Shown here one piece after another: positions 23,901-32,383 of a stretch of DNA of 64,000 bases (the stretch's first letter is position 1; each line of letters starts with the position of its first letter). The position numbers were made by a program, and so were the translations under genes. Source of the DNA: Symsagittifera roscoffensis. Lineage: Eukaryota > Xenacoelomorpha > Acoela > Convolutidae. A model generated the notes under the pieces. The model saw only the letters and a program-made list of their open reading frames with translations. It searched no databases and was not told the origin of the DNA. The stretch covers positions 83,536,012 through 83,600,011 of the forward strand of contig NC_087062.1 in NCBI RefSeq assembly GCF_963678635.1, given 5' to 3'.

Positions 23901-25639
23901 AGTATTTGGTGATATTTTTCTAAAACACTGAACATTTCGTCTTTTGTTTGTGATTGCATAAAAACATCGTCTAAATAGGTGATTGCGTTTTTCTTGAGTA
24001 TCAGTGGTCTAAAAATTTTGCTCATAAAAGCTGAAAATGCTGCTGGTCCTATGGATATTCCATAGAATAAGCGGTTGAATTCATATTGTTGGTTTCCTAT
24101 AACAAATTGTGTTAAACGTCGTGATTGTTCATCTAGTGGCATTTGATTGTATGCACTATTCATATCGGCGGTTGTAAAGTATTTGCCGTTTATTTTTGTT
24201 AAAATAACTTGTATTGGTTCAATGGGCCAATTACATTTTGATTCATCTATAAGTGAATTGAGGTATCTAGCATCGAGAACGATTTTTAATGATTCTCCTT
24301 TAGCTAGAATGATAACGGGGTTGATAAATGTGTTCCCTTTTGGTTGTTCTTCTTTATTAACTGGTGATATAATGTTGTATTGTTCTAAAATATCGAGTAA
24401 TCTGTTCACTTTATCATGTAAGTGAATTGGTACTTTACTTGCTCTCTGTTTTTTGAAAACTGCGTCTGGTTTTAACGGGAGATGTAGTGATGAACTGATT
24501 TTTCCAACATCGAATTTTGATGTTGCATAGACTGATGAATATTTAATTAGCTGTTTGGCTAATTTTTCGAATTCGTCTTGTGTTATTTGTGAATGTTGGA
24601 AATTAAACATTGTTAAAAATTTCTGTTGGTCTGCTGTGTAGTTACTTATGTTGAATGTAGGTTTGAAATATGGAGTTTTTGTGAAATAATCCGTATTTCT
24701 GTTTTCGTTACTTATTATATTATTTATAGATAATTCTTCATTAAGAATTGTAGATTGGCAAATATCTAGTAATTGGAGTATATTATTTACGCGATAGGCT
24801 TTTTCGTGTATTGGTGATATTGTAGCGTTGGTTTCACAATATCCTAAAAGTCCTAAAGGTAATGTTACTTGGTAAGGTGTATTATTATAGACATGTAAGG
24901 AAATGATATCGGAATTCGAATTTTTCAAATATTTTATTGAAGAGATTGTGATTTTGAAAAATTTATGAATAGGTTTGAATTCAAAATCTGACATATAAAA
25001 TTTTTGTTTGTTTTGTTCTTTATCATATTGGTGAACTTGTTTGATTGAAAAATTATAGATGTTTCCTGATAGTGGTTTCAGGTGTTTTCTTTGTTGGTTA
25101 TATATTGGATAAAATTTTGAAAAGAATGGTGGTTGTTTGTTTAATCTTTGAAAAAATGTTAGGGATGTTTCTTTTGTTTTTGTATATTTATCTTTGATTA
25201 ATATTTTACTATTTAGGATGTTAATTGTTGGTATATACTTCGAAATAAATGGTATTCCAATGATATTATATTTAATATCAGTGATATGGAATATTTGTTT
25301 AAATGGCTTGTTTAGAATTTTGCTTTGCTCCATTGTTCTGGTAGGGAGGAGAAATAATTGGATTTTTCCGTAGTTTATCAATGTTGATCCTTGTGCTGTT
25401 GCTAACTTACTGGAGGTTTCAAGAGGTGTTAGCTTTGGATGTAAAGTTTTTATTTCATTCCATGTGGGAATGTTTATTATGTTTGATTCTGCTCCTGAAT
25501 CAATTAAAAAATCTATTTCAAGGTCTGGTGGTTGAAATTCTTTATTTCTTGGGCTTTCTAAGAGAAATGGTATTGTCCAAATTTTTTCTTTGGGTTTTCT
25601 TTTTGTATATTTTGATAAATATGGTTTGTATTCAAGCAT
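20963..25639 (-). CDS. pol: Pol polyprotein, 1558 aa (PR, RT, RNase H, IN)
   Basis: Domains in order. Retropepsin has LIDSGAES with catalytic D47 and the partner strand NIIGIP near 125-130. Reverse transcriptase spans about 405-605 with D492 (TADMNSAY) and the YLDD box at 555-558. RNase H is about 697-822 with D704, E747, D774 and a late Asp 819. A linker of ~200 residues follows. Integrase begins at about 1060 with zinc ligands H1067, H1074, C1101, C1104 and catalytic D1139, D1199, E1235 (35 residues between the last two). A GPY/F-type module lies at 1409-1446 (RKGPYQI). All key residues are present, so it looks active. Its frame is -1 relative to Gag, which it overlaps by 82 nt. Expression could be by -1 frameshifting or from its own ATG. 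The C-terminal ~110 residues are polar and of unknown role. Confidence 0.95.
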   Translation of the reverse strand: MLEYKPYLSKYTKRKPKEKIWTIPFLLESPRNKEFQPPDLEIDFLIDSGAESNIINIPTWNEIKTLHPKLTPLETSSKLATAQGSTLINYGKIQLFLLPTRTMEQSKILNKPFKQIFHITDIKYNIIGIPFISKYIPTINILNSKILIKDKYTKTKETSLTFFQRLNKQPPFFSKFYPIYNQQRKHLKPLSGNIYNFSIKQVHQYDKEQNKQKFYMSDFEFKPIHKFFKITISSIKYLKNSNSDIISLHVYNNTPYQVTLPLGLLGYCETNATISPIHEKAYRVNNILQLLDICQSTILNEELSINNIISNENRNTDYFTKTPYFKPTFNISNYTADQQKFLTMFNFQHSQITQDEFEKLAKQLIKYSSVYATSKFDVGKISSSLHLPLKPDAVFKKQRASKVPIHLHDKVNRLLDILEQYNIISPVNKEEQPKGNTFINPVIILAKGESLKIVLDARYLNSLIDESKCNWPIEPIQVILTKINGKYFTTADMNSAYNQMPLDEQSRRLTQFVIGNQQYEFNRLFYGISIGPAAFSAFMSKIFRPLILKKNAITYLDDVFMQSQTKDEMFSVLEKYHQILQNENLKAAPDKSHFFLTRVKFLGHNIERKTITPLKSRIDAIQKLQPPTNKKKIQEFLGMLNFLSKYVYKMQLYLRPFYNILRQQNNFEWNTEHQARFEEIKKLLTEQISNTIPDSNQPFYAMCDASNFGIGAALLQSHNGTNKMNLISANSRLFTQAELRLSTLMRECTAIIYTLTEYEFLILGSKHPTVLFTDHKPIIFLFTQKSNPNHRVYRFQLILMKFPNLHIVWTAGKNLALPDTLSRNTPPELLTRKTTVEIPKNIKFYLAENETSPRLECKYAVKTDIEQSQINNLQHFPLYLDCQNNHYEVDLLGTSTFKPIPYSQWIKSNTQQKRTKQHLPKKDHFPLIEKEDLTDKINLSGPQTNDSKYTINQVFDLHDPLDTIPLSKLEIENIFLPPTETITIPTLKQYQNLDPVIRQLKSWHKYKTKPIKADSTILGNKTLLRYFRKFNYTTINETTDLLEYNLNESIVPCLPISMILIAFNISHTQNIKGHSGSEKTYSNFIQTFYFPNAPIWIKVLCNDCIVCQLNKPYPNQKQIAQKQDFKGQSLYFNHRISFDTKGPISPSSEGNSYIMVIVDAFTHYVALNPVPHCNAYYAYTTLYEHWIAKFGLPEILVTDNGTEFINNEIITLCHLYNIKHKPRTSHAPWTNGLVEGMNRSLQEYLRCIINGNDTKYTEWSADVKLFPLAYNSQITTTLGMSPYEMVFNQKPRKPIMFTANSHKNAQGYCQPNKDSICYNLPLHTHDEDHFHHPQILKLASGTHTEWILNRDKKHNEIYQKITKKLLQRQNINEQINSRFTPASDLKIGKFVLIPNFNTQKGISKKLQPLRKGPYQIIAKPTDVTYKITDSNKKEIVQHRNNLLPYYPKEYALRELTQLYSFTGLKIIQNESHLKNTEQNDNPTENQHTKPTATKNNTQNYKESPKQRKNRKMTEQIIPQEEIDKSEHRKTTRLRNQPRKNYKMFIPQSKILKKVEFKK

Positions 25640-28600
25640 TTTGTTTTGGTATTTTTATTGGTTTGATCTGTAGTGTTAATCTCGTTTGTTTCTTGCGTCG
25701 TTGATGTGGAATTTATGGGTGTAGTGTAATTATTTTGAAGAAATTCTGATTGATTTTCATATATATGTGATGGAAAGGGTTGTTCATATATGACAGATTC
25801 ATAGTCATTTTCGACTTTTATCATATTGATAGCAAGAGTGTTTTCAGTATCACTTTCTGAGTCTGATGATGTACAGTTTATTTGATTGAGTTGTAACGTA
25901 TGAGTTACTGTGTCATCAATACCTGGGGGGTCTGATGTTGTTTCTGGATTAGCTTGTACTTGATTGATTTGTCTTTGATGTTTAGGTGTACTGCTTCTAT
26001 GACGATTATTAGAGTTATTATAGTTATTATTATTCCGGTGTGGTGATTGGGAATAATTTCTATAACGATTATTATAACTTGGGTGTCGATTTTGTGAATT
26101 ATTTCGCGATCTGTTTTGGTAATTATTGTTTGGTCTGTTATAGTTCGATCTATTATATGAGTTATTCCTTGATCGATTGTTCGGGTAATTCTGATTTCGA
26201 TTGTTTGAATAACTTCTATTTCTATTATAGGAGTAGTTTCTATTCCTATTGTATGATGAATTTCGTGATTGGTTGTTTGGATAGTAGTTATTTCTTGATT
26301 GGGAATTAGATCTAGAAACAAATCGTTGTGTATTTGAATTTGATCTGGAGTAGTTATTTCTACTATTTGGTCTATTGTAGTGATTTTGTGATGGATTATA
26401 CGTGTTTCTTCGTTCTGGTGATCTTCCTCTATAACTTGAGTTATATGGTGATTGATTTCTTGTATAATTTGTATTGTTCGGGAGTGGTTTTCCTGAACTG
26501 TTGTTGCTGTGAACTGTTTTGTTCGGTAGATTTTGATCTTTTTTCATGTATTGATAGAATGATTTATTTGGTTTTTTGTATTTTTGAGGTTTATTTTGAT
26601 TATCTTGCTGTTTTTGTCTACATTCGGAAATACTATGTCCGTATCGGCGGCAATAATTACACCATTTTTTGAAAGATGGTTTGCCTTTAAAGTTCGGGTT
26701 CTTTTCGTAAATATTGAGTATTTCAGTGATTTTTTCAACGAGGTCTGTTTCTGATTCCTGTATATTATTAATATTAGTGGAAGTCGTTTCAATTTTGTTA
26801 ACGTATTGTAATTTCAGATTTTCCGTTTCTTCTAGTTTCATCGTGATTTCTGCTTGTTCTAATTTGTCTACCAGTTTTCGAAAATCTAAATCGGGTTCTC
26901 GAATTGAAGAAGGATGGGATGCTCTCTTTTTTATTGCTATTTTCCTTAATTGTGGTGTTAAGGTCATCATTAAGATTTCTGTCATCTTTGTGTTTTTATA
27001 GTCATGTGTATTTAGTGAATATGCTTTTCGAACTAGTGTTTCGATTCGTACTGCTATTTGCTTGATGGTTTCGTTTGGTAATCTGCGAATTTCATTACAT
27101 AGAACTCTTTGTTGTTGTTTGTTTCTTTCGGAGTCAAACATTTTTGAAAATTCTTGTGTAAATCTTTTCCAGTTTGATTTTATTTCTAGAGGTAGTACTG
27201 AAAACCATTTTTGGGCTGCGCCATCTAAGGTTGTTTGTATCAACGCTGTGCGTCGATGTATCCAGTTTTGATGTAGTGGCGTGTTAATGGGTTCAGGTCC
27301 TATGTTTAAAATCAAATTTGCTGTTACTGCATTTAAGTAATCTTCTACAGAGTATTCAGGGTCTGTTCCTGTGAAGACCATTAAAGGTTTATTTGATGTT
27401 ATCGATGATCCACCCATAAGGTATGGATTCATTGTCATTTGTAATGATTCTGCTGCATTTGGCATTTGAGAAAAATTTGAAAGTTGGTTTCTTGTTATTT
27501 CATGTTGTTGAAGATAATATGGGAGTGGTATTTCATTTTGCATTTGTGATGGTTGATACGAGTGTGCAGTCATTGGATTTTGTTGTTGAATTGGTTGAAA
27601 AGATTGTGTATTAATTGGATTTTGTTGTTGAATTGGTTGTTGATGTTGTGCATCTATCGGTTGTGGAGAAAAATTCCTATGATTTGTACGTGTTTTCTGT
27701 ATTCCTTGTCTACGATATTCTTGAGTATTTTGTGCAAATATATCTGGTTGTAAGAAATCATCATCTGAGGATAAATAATCCATTTGATAAGATGTTTGTT
27801 TTTTATTTTTATTTTGTTGAAAAAATGGGTAATTTTCACTGCGATCCTGTGGAGGATTTGGTTGAAAATTTTTGGAATTATATTGGGCTGTTGGGTTATC
27901 CCAGTTTCGAGGTTTTGTATATTGGTTAAAATTCCTTTGTGGTTGATAATTTGTTTTTGATGGATGTGTATAATTATAATTATGGTCTGCAAAGTTGTTT
28001 CTAGTGAATGTTTTGCGTGTTTTTGATGGTATTGTCATGGGTCTGTATGTTTGGTAATCCATATGGGAATATTTTGGAGCAACCGAAGGTTTAACGGTTG
28101 ATTGGAAGGTTACCTGTGTTTGTGAAGGATTTGTATTTCTTGGTGTTATTAAATTTGGGCGTATTGGTGAAATACTTTGTTGTGTAGTTGTTGTGTGTAC
28201 AATTTCTTCATTTATGAAGTGTGATGGTGTCTGGATATCTTGTTGAGTAAGATTCCTAGTTCCATTGAGGTTTTCGTTGTGTATGACTGTAGAGTTTAAA
28301 CTATTATTTTGTGTATCGGGTAAAAATGTATTATAGTTTAATGGTGTTGCATCAATTGTTAATGGTATTACTCTTACGTAATCTCTTATGTAAGATATTG
28401 TACCTATTGCTTGACTTGAGATTGATTGTGGAAAGCTTATAAATGCGGGATGAGACCATTCGGGGTCCCAAACATAATCTGATTGTTCTGTGATAGCGGT
28501 ATCATCGTTCGAATTTTGGGGTCTAAAATTTTTTCTTGCTTGTGCAATTAAATCAATATTGTGTGTGAAATAATCTATTATGAACCATGCCAAAATTTTT

Positions 28601-29184
28601 TGTAAATCGTGTTTGGTATGTTGTGAAACGTCGTCTTTCGTGAAATTTTCTTTAATGATGTTTAAATAACTAGAGAGTAGTGTGATTTCATGTCGTACTC
28701 TTAAATGTTTAGATGTTTCTGTCGGTGAGACATTTGTTAATGGGATTTCGTTTTCTAATATCGAAATATAACTATATATTATTGCGAAAACTTCATTGGT
28801 GAAAATGGAGTTTGCTCTTTGTGAGTTATGGTATTGGATGCTTTTTATATATTCTGAAAAAACTTTTGAAAATTCTAAATCAAGATCGTCTGTTTGTATA
28901 GTATATGTTCTATTATTATGGTTTGGGGAAGTGAACTCTATGGAGTAGATTCCATACTGTTGTGTTATGTTGCATATATCTTTTAAATAGTGGTCTATGA
29001 TTTGTCTTTTGATTTTTACATCGGGGAACTCTGTTTTACATGGACTGATTCCGGGTTCAGATAAATTTACGAGTAAATTTTGACAAAATATGTGTTGTCC
29101 TCTATCAGTATCTGCGTCTACTATAAAAGGAAAGATTTCATCATCATCTGGAGTTTCGTCACCTGGGGTGTGCGTTGAACTCAT
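25558..29184 (-). CDS. gag: Gag polyprotein, 1208 aa
   Basis: Residues 1 to ~330 form a region I do not recognise. Residues ~330-600 are Gln/Asn/Pro-rich. A capsid-like helical segment at ~600-800 (AAQKWFSVLPLEIKSNWKRF and following) matches the retrotransposon-Gag pattern. A CX2CX4HX4C zinc knuckle lies at 842-855 (CNYCRRYGHSISEC). It is followed by ~200 residues of Arg/Ser/Asn/Tyr-rich repeats resembling an RS-type nucleic-acid-binding tail. This is about two to three times the usual Gag length. The start overlaps ORF1 by 26 nt. Near the end, a run of six A and three T (CCAAAGAAAAAATTTGG) lies in the pol overlap. The decayed copy at 40600-44862 shows the same N-terminal and Q-rich regions. 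Confidence 0.92.
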   Translation of the reverse strand: MSSTHTPGDETPDDDEIFPFIVDADTDRGQHIFCQNLLVNLSEPGISPCKTEFPDVKIKRQIIDHYLKDICNITQQYGIYSIEFTSPNHNNRTYTIQTDDLDLEFSKVFSEYIKSIQYHNSQRANSIFTNEVFAIIYSYISILENEIPLTNVSPTETSKHLRVRHEITLLSSYLNIIKENFTKDDVSQHTKHDLQKILAWFIIDYFTHNIDLIAQARKNFRPQNSNDDTAITEQSDYVWDPEWSHPAFISFPQSISSQAIGTISYIRDYVRVIPLTIDATPLNYNTFLPDTQNNSLNSTVIHNENLNGTRNLTQQDIQTPSHFINEEIVHTTTTQQSISPIRPNLITPRNTNPSQTQVTFQSTVKPSVAPKYSHMDYQTYRPMTIPSKTRKTFTRNNFADHNYNYTHPSKTNYQPQRNFNQYTKPRNWDNPTAQYNSKNFQPNPPQDRSENYPFFQQNKNKKQTSYQMDYLSSDDDFLQPDIFAQNTQEYRRQGIQKTRTNHRNFSPQPIDAQHQQPIQQQNPINTQSFQPIQQQNPMTAHSYQPSQMQNEIPLPYYLQQHEITRNQLSNFSQMPNAAESLQMTMNPYLMGGSSITSNKPLMVFTGTDPEYSVEDYLNAVTANLILNIGPEPINTPLHQNWIHRRTALIQTTLDGAAQKWFSVLPLEIKSNWKRFTQEFSKMFDSERNKQQQRVLCNEIRRLPNETIKQIAVRIETLVRKAYSLNTHDYKNTKMTEILMMTLTPQLRKIAIKKRASHPSSIREPDLDFRKLVDKLEQAEITMKLEETENLKLQYVNKIETTSTNINNIQESETDLVEKITEILNIYEKNPNFKGKPSFKKWCNYCRRYGHSISECRQKQQDNQNKPQKYKKPNKSFYQYMKKDQNLPNKTVHSNNSSGKPLPNNTNYTRNQSPYNSSYRGRSPERRNTYNPSQNHYNRPNSRNNYSRSNSNTQRFVSRSNSQSRNNYYPNNQSRNSSYNRNRNYSYNRNRSYSNNRNQNYPNNRSRNNSYNRSNYNRPNNNYQNRSRNNSQNRHPSYNNRYRNYSQSPHRNNNNYNNSNNRHRSSTPKHQRQINQVQANPETTSDPPGIDDTVTHTLQLNQINCTSSDSESDTENTLAINMIKVENDYESVIYEQPFPSHIYENQSEFLQNNYTTPINSTSTTQETNEINTTDQTNKNTKTKCLNTNHIYQNIQKENPKKKFGQYHFS

Positions 29185-29626
29185 TTTTCCGTTCGATGAC
29201 TGTTAATATGTAATTATTAATGTGTCGAATTGGTTGATTCCAATTGTATAAATGTACTGGTTTGTGTTTGTACTGTTTTTTTATTCTTCTTTTTCCTCTT
29301 TGTGATGAATTTGAAGTTGTTTCTGAGTCAGAAAAATATAATTGATCGTGAAGTGGGTAATTTTTATCTATTGATTCTTTTAGTTTGTAAAGTTCGTCTA
29401 AACTGTTGGTTTCTGATTCTGAAAATGCGTTTCGATTTTTTGAAAATCTTCTTCGTGTTATTTGTCTTTGTTTAGTTATTATTTTTCTCTTTAGTGTTTG
29501 TCGTTTTGTTCGAATGTATCCAACTGTTTGTGTATGAGGTGTGATTACAAGGTCGTATTTTTTGTTATCTATTTCACAATTGTGTAAAATGATTGTTTGT
29601 TTATTTCCTAGGTTTTTAAATGACAT
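29159..29626 (-). CDS. ORF1: 155-aa basic protein upstream of gag
   Basis: This intact frame begins with ATG at 29626 and overlaps the gag start by 26 nt in a different frame. It is strongly basic in the middle (KRQTLKRKIITKQRQITRRR) and has a second basic motif, RGKRRIKKQYKHK, between acidic/serine patches (SESET, SDSETTSNSS). Such composition suggests RNA or nucleic-acid binding, or a nuclear signal. No family is recognised. The decayed element at 43015-43293 retains a clearly related frame (KGKQRIKK with SDSE-type patches), so the ORF is a conserved part of this element family rather than a chance frame. Confidence 0.75.
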   Translation of the reverse strand: MSFKNLGNKQTIILHNCEIDNKKYDLVITPHTQTVGYIRTKRQTLKRKIITKQRQITRRRFSKNRNAFSESETNSLDELYKLKESIDKNYPLHDQLYFSDSETTSNSSQRGKRRIKKQYKHKPVHLYNWNQPIRHINNYILTVIERKNEFNAHPR

Positions 29627-30880
29627 AAGGTTTAGGATGACGGATGCAAAAGGTTGTTAAATGATTTCTATTTTCCTAAACTGTTAGTTTTACGATTTTT
29701 TGGTTAGCTTAACCTGGGTCTATTTGTTCAGGGTTGGAGAGAAAAGTATATCGATTCCGAAGAATGATTTTTACTTTCTCGTGACTAGTATAAGCTAAGG
29801 TGTTAACTTACTTAATCTTACTTAGGGGTAGTGATTGTGTTCAAGGGTTGGAGAATAGTAAATCGATCCACAAGGTTCAGGTATAATTAGAACGCGAGTA
29901 GTTCGTTAGATACTATTTTAAACTTACTAAGTCTAAGATTTATCTTGGGCCTGGTAAGAGGGGGGGTCAAGTGAAGGATGAATAACCGAAGTTCTTCACT
30001 GTTTATCCTAATTTGAATGATTAGTTTTGTTTTAAAAATTTCTATTAGTCCTGGGTTTTTAGAAAGGGTTGGGTAGTGAATCGACGTTTGAGGTCGTTAG
30101 ACACTAATTAAGTGGGTGGGGGAGAACAAAGTTGTTCTGTTTGATCCAAGGATAAGCCTTGATGATCAAATTTAAAATTTAATTAAGTAGAAAATGATTT
30201 AAGATCCAAGGATAAGCCTTGATGATCTGGTTTTAAAAATTAAGTGACTTTAAGTTTTAATAAAGTTTTAAATTTGTGTAAAGGAAAGATTTAGTGTTTT
30301 GATGATATTAGTGAGTTGATGATTGCTGTTATGTTTTAGGTGATGAAGCTGGAACAACAAGATGATTTATGATTACTAACCATTTATTGTCATGCTACTA
30401 ATTTTTATTTTCATTTTCCAATAAATATTTTTCAAACATGTGTTGTATAATACTGCAGAGTTTTAGGAAAACGATCTTAGATCTTTTTATCAATCGTTAT
30501 TGTATAATATTAATTTTGTTTAGCGCCTGAAATGATTTTGAAGATTAACTTCAAGGTTTTATGTTTGCAAATGGAAATCTAAATTCATTGCTAGTAGTAT
30601 TCGAAATATAAAAGTTTGTTCTGGCTTTTGCCGAACTATCATATAACTATACGGCAAGTTTCTACTTTGTCGTATGTCGTCTTTGGTTCGATGTCTTCTT
30701 CCAATTCCGGGTAGTTCTATTATGGTTCGGAATATTGGCTCTGATCTATTGAGTCGGAGAGACATTTCAATTAAATTATTGTCGTATAACATTTTGTAAA
30801 TGTTTTTGTCTAATTTCTAATCTAATTTTGGTTAATTCTAATCTAGTAAGGTCTTGTTCGAGACTTATGGTCGCACCAGA
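29627..30880 (-). promoter_or_regulatory. 1.25-kb leader of the element with repeated hairpins
   Basis: Non-coding between the 5' LTR and ORF1. A 25-base motif (30143-30167 and 30203-30227) is repeated exactly 60 bp apart. Each copy contains a CAAGG/CCTTG stem with a 5-nt loop. Three loosely related blocks of the GGTTGGAGA...TCGAT...GTTAGA type lie at about 29736, 29853 and 30063. The same motifs, diverged, occur in the decayed copy (43500-44180), so they are a family feature. A role in packaging, dimerisation or translation of the genomic RNA is possible but unproven. Confidence 0.6.
30856..30878 (-). promoter_or_regulatory. Primer-binding-site candidate
   Basis: Two bases inside the 5' LTR, the sense strand reads TGGTGCGACCATAAGTCTCG and continues AAC. 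Its complement ends in CCA and contains GTTCGAGAC, the T-loop signature of a tRNA. The count between T-loop and CCA is one base short of a standard tRNA end, so the exact primer tRNA is not assigned. Confidence 0.55.
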
Positions 30881-31288
30881 TGAGTTAGGACCGAAGTGTA
30901 ACTCATAGAGTAATTTCGGATAGGGTACACCGTCTGCTCGTCACGCTATCTTATTTTCGGCCGGATAGATTCGTGCAACTTCTTAGTCTAATACCGATCC
31001 TAATCTTACTCTTATACTATCTAGTCTCAGGTTGTTTAACTAGTCTCTGCTAGGCTCAATAGATCTAGGGTATACTGGTTTATTGCGGCTGCTGAAGTGC
31101 TCGGGAGAGTCCAACTAATTTCTAAGTTAAATTCAAATCTCTCTGGTGCTGAAATTACAAGTAACTTCAGCACTTACAAATAAGTGGGTTGTTAGTTAGA
31201 TGGATCATGATTGGTTAATATTAAATACTTTACATTGGTAAAACATTTAATTTATCCAATCATAAAATGTAGTTTAGATCAGGTTCCA
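30881..31288 (-). repeat. 5' LTR of the 18.8-kb element
   Basis: This copy has the same 408 bases, by eye, as the 3' LTR, including the hairpin (31146-31173) and AATAAA (31084-31079). It is followed by TTTT (31289-31292), the right-hand target duplication. Confidence 0.95.
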
Positions 31289-31425
31289 TTTTCTAGGTTT
31301 TCTACTGACAACATGTGATCTTTTCTTTTCGTTGAAAACTTTTATGCTGTTGATTTTGTTCTTGAAATTGAAACATTGTCACTTTTAAGCTATCTTGCTT
31401 GGCGATTACCTATAGACAATCATAC

Positions 31426-31578
31426 CAGGGGCGAATTTAGGGGTAATTTTTGCCTGCGGCGCAGAAAATTTGGCCAAAACAGGGACTAAACAGGCTAAGG
31501 GAGAGAAAAATTTCGAAATTTCGAAATTTTTTTGAAAATCCGCCCCCCCCCCTCGAGAAAATCTTAGATCCGCCCCTG
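31426..31578 (+). mobile_element. hAT-like MITE, internally shortened copy (153 bp)
   Basis: Ends read CAGGGGCGAATTTAG and ATCCGCCCCTG. The flanking 8-mers AATCATAC and CATCATAC match at 7 of 8 positions, the duplication length of hAT elements. It contains a run of C. The right-arm allele is 361 bp, so this copy has lost ~200 bp internally. Confidence 0.8.
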
Positions 31579-31775
31579 CATCATACAATACAAATTTTTC
31601 AGTCCGAAGACCCTCATACACTACAAATATATCAGTCCGAAGAACTAATTACTATTAAATTTGTTTAACACGTAGTACTCATCGTATGGTTCTACTTAAA
31701 CAATCTTAATCTATAGAGAAGGCAAGTTTTTCAAAAGTCTAATGATCCAAAACCATTTTTTTGTTTTTCTTCATT

Positions 31776-31973
31776 TCATGATCCTGCAACTATTTGAAAT
31801 GCAATTTTTGCTTTTGTTTCTGTAATAGGCATGAAGATGTCGCATAAATTGTATACACCAATCGAGTTCACTTGTTGTGTAGTTTTCTTGCATGAGCCAA
31901 AAAGATGATGTAATTTTTCGAACTTTTCATCGCATAGGCAACATAATGGTTGATTGTTATACCAATTTTTCAC
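31776..31973 (-). pseudogene. Zinc-binding C-terminal relic of a reverse transcriptase
   Basis: The open frame ends at a normal stop but opens on a GTG codon, with no proper start. It carries CCLCDEKFEKLHHLFGSC, the C-X2-C...H...C pattern found at the C-terminus of many non-LTR reverse transcriptases. The rest of the protein is missing. The right arm has an identical frame on the other strand (49141-49338). Confidence 0.45.
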
Positions 31974-32383
31974 ACAAATTCTTTATCGCGATATCAATTA
32001 CGTGAATTCGATAGAGAGTATTCTTTTCAAAGCAATTTAGTTACCTATTTTTCCGTGTTCATTCGACTTCACCCTCTAAATATTGTTAGTCAGCGTTAAG
32101 CTTTTCGCAGCAAAATGTCTGAGCATAAATACTGAGTGCATGAACTTTTTGGATAGAGCGGAAGTTCTACTTGAGCTTTTTGGGTAAATACTTACATCAG
32201 TTTTGACCGAGAACAGTCGGAGATGAGATAAAACTCGATATTTTGAAGTACGTTATGAATTAAATTTATGTTGTTTTCGAATCCAGTACTTCTCTAAAAA
32301 ATATATACGACTTAGGTTTACACGTTTAAAAAATCTCTAAAAAATATTTTGTTCAGCATCAAGAAGCAAGAACTAGGCACCCG

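Larger units (their letters stand above)
12440..31288 (-). mobile_element. Intact 18.8-kb envelope-carrying LTR retroelement (Ty3/gypsy-like)
   Basis: Two 408-bp direct repeats (12440-12847 and 30881-31288) appear identical by eye, begin TG and end CA. They are flanked by TTTT on both sides (12436-12439 and 31289-31292). The right arm has the uninterrupted site with a single TTTT at 50030-50033. All main ORFs read on the minus strand. Sense order: leader, ORF1, Gag, Pol with PR-RT-RNase H-IN, two small membrane ORFs, a Met-less ORF, Env-like, ORF5. Integrase after RNase H, D,D35E spacing and a GPY/F module place Pol with Ty3/gypsy-type elements. At 18.8 kb it is far longer than the usual 5-10 kb. 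The sense strand is A/C-rich and G-poor throughout. Identical LTRs and long open frames indicate very recent insertion. Confidence 0.96.

Noticed and set aside
21028-29475. Numerous plus-strand open frames inside the retroelement
   Set aside because: They are antisense shadows of Gag and Pol, with Phe/Leu/Tyr-rich composition expected from the complementary strand.
30851-30878. tRNA gene at the PBS
   Set aside because: Only the T-loop and CCA part is present; no acceptor, D or anticodon arms upstream.
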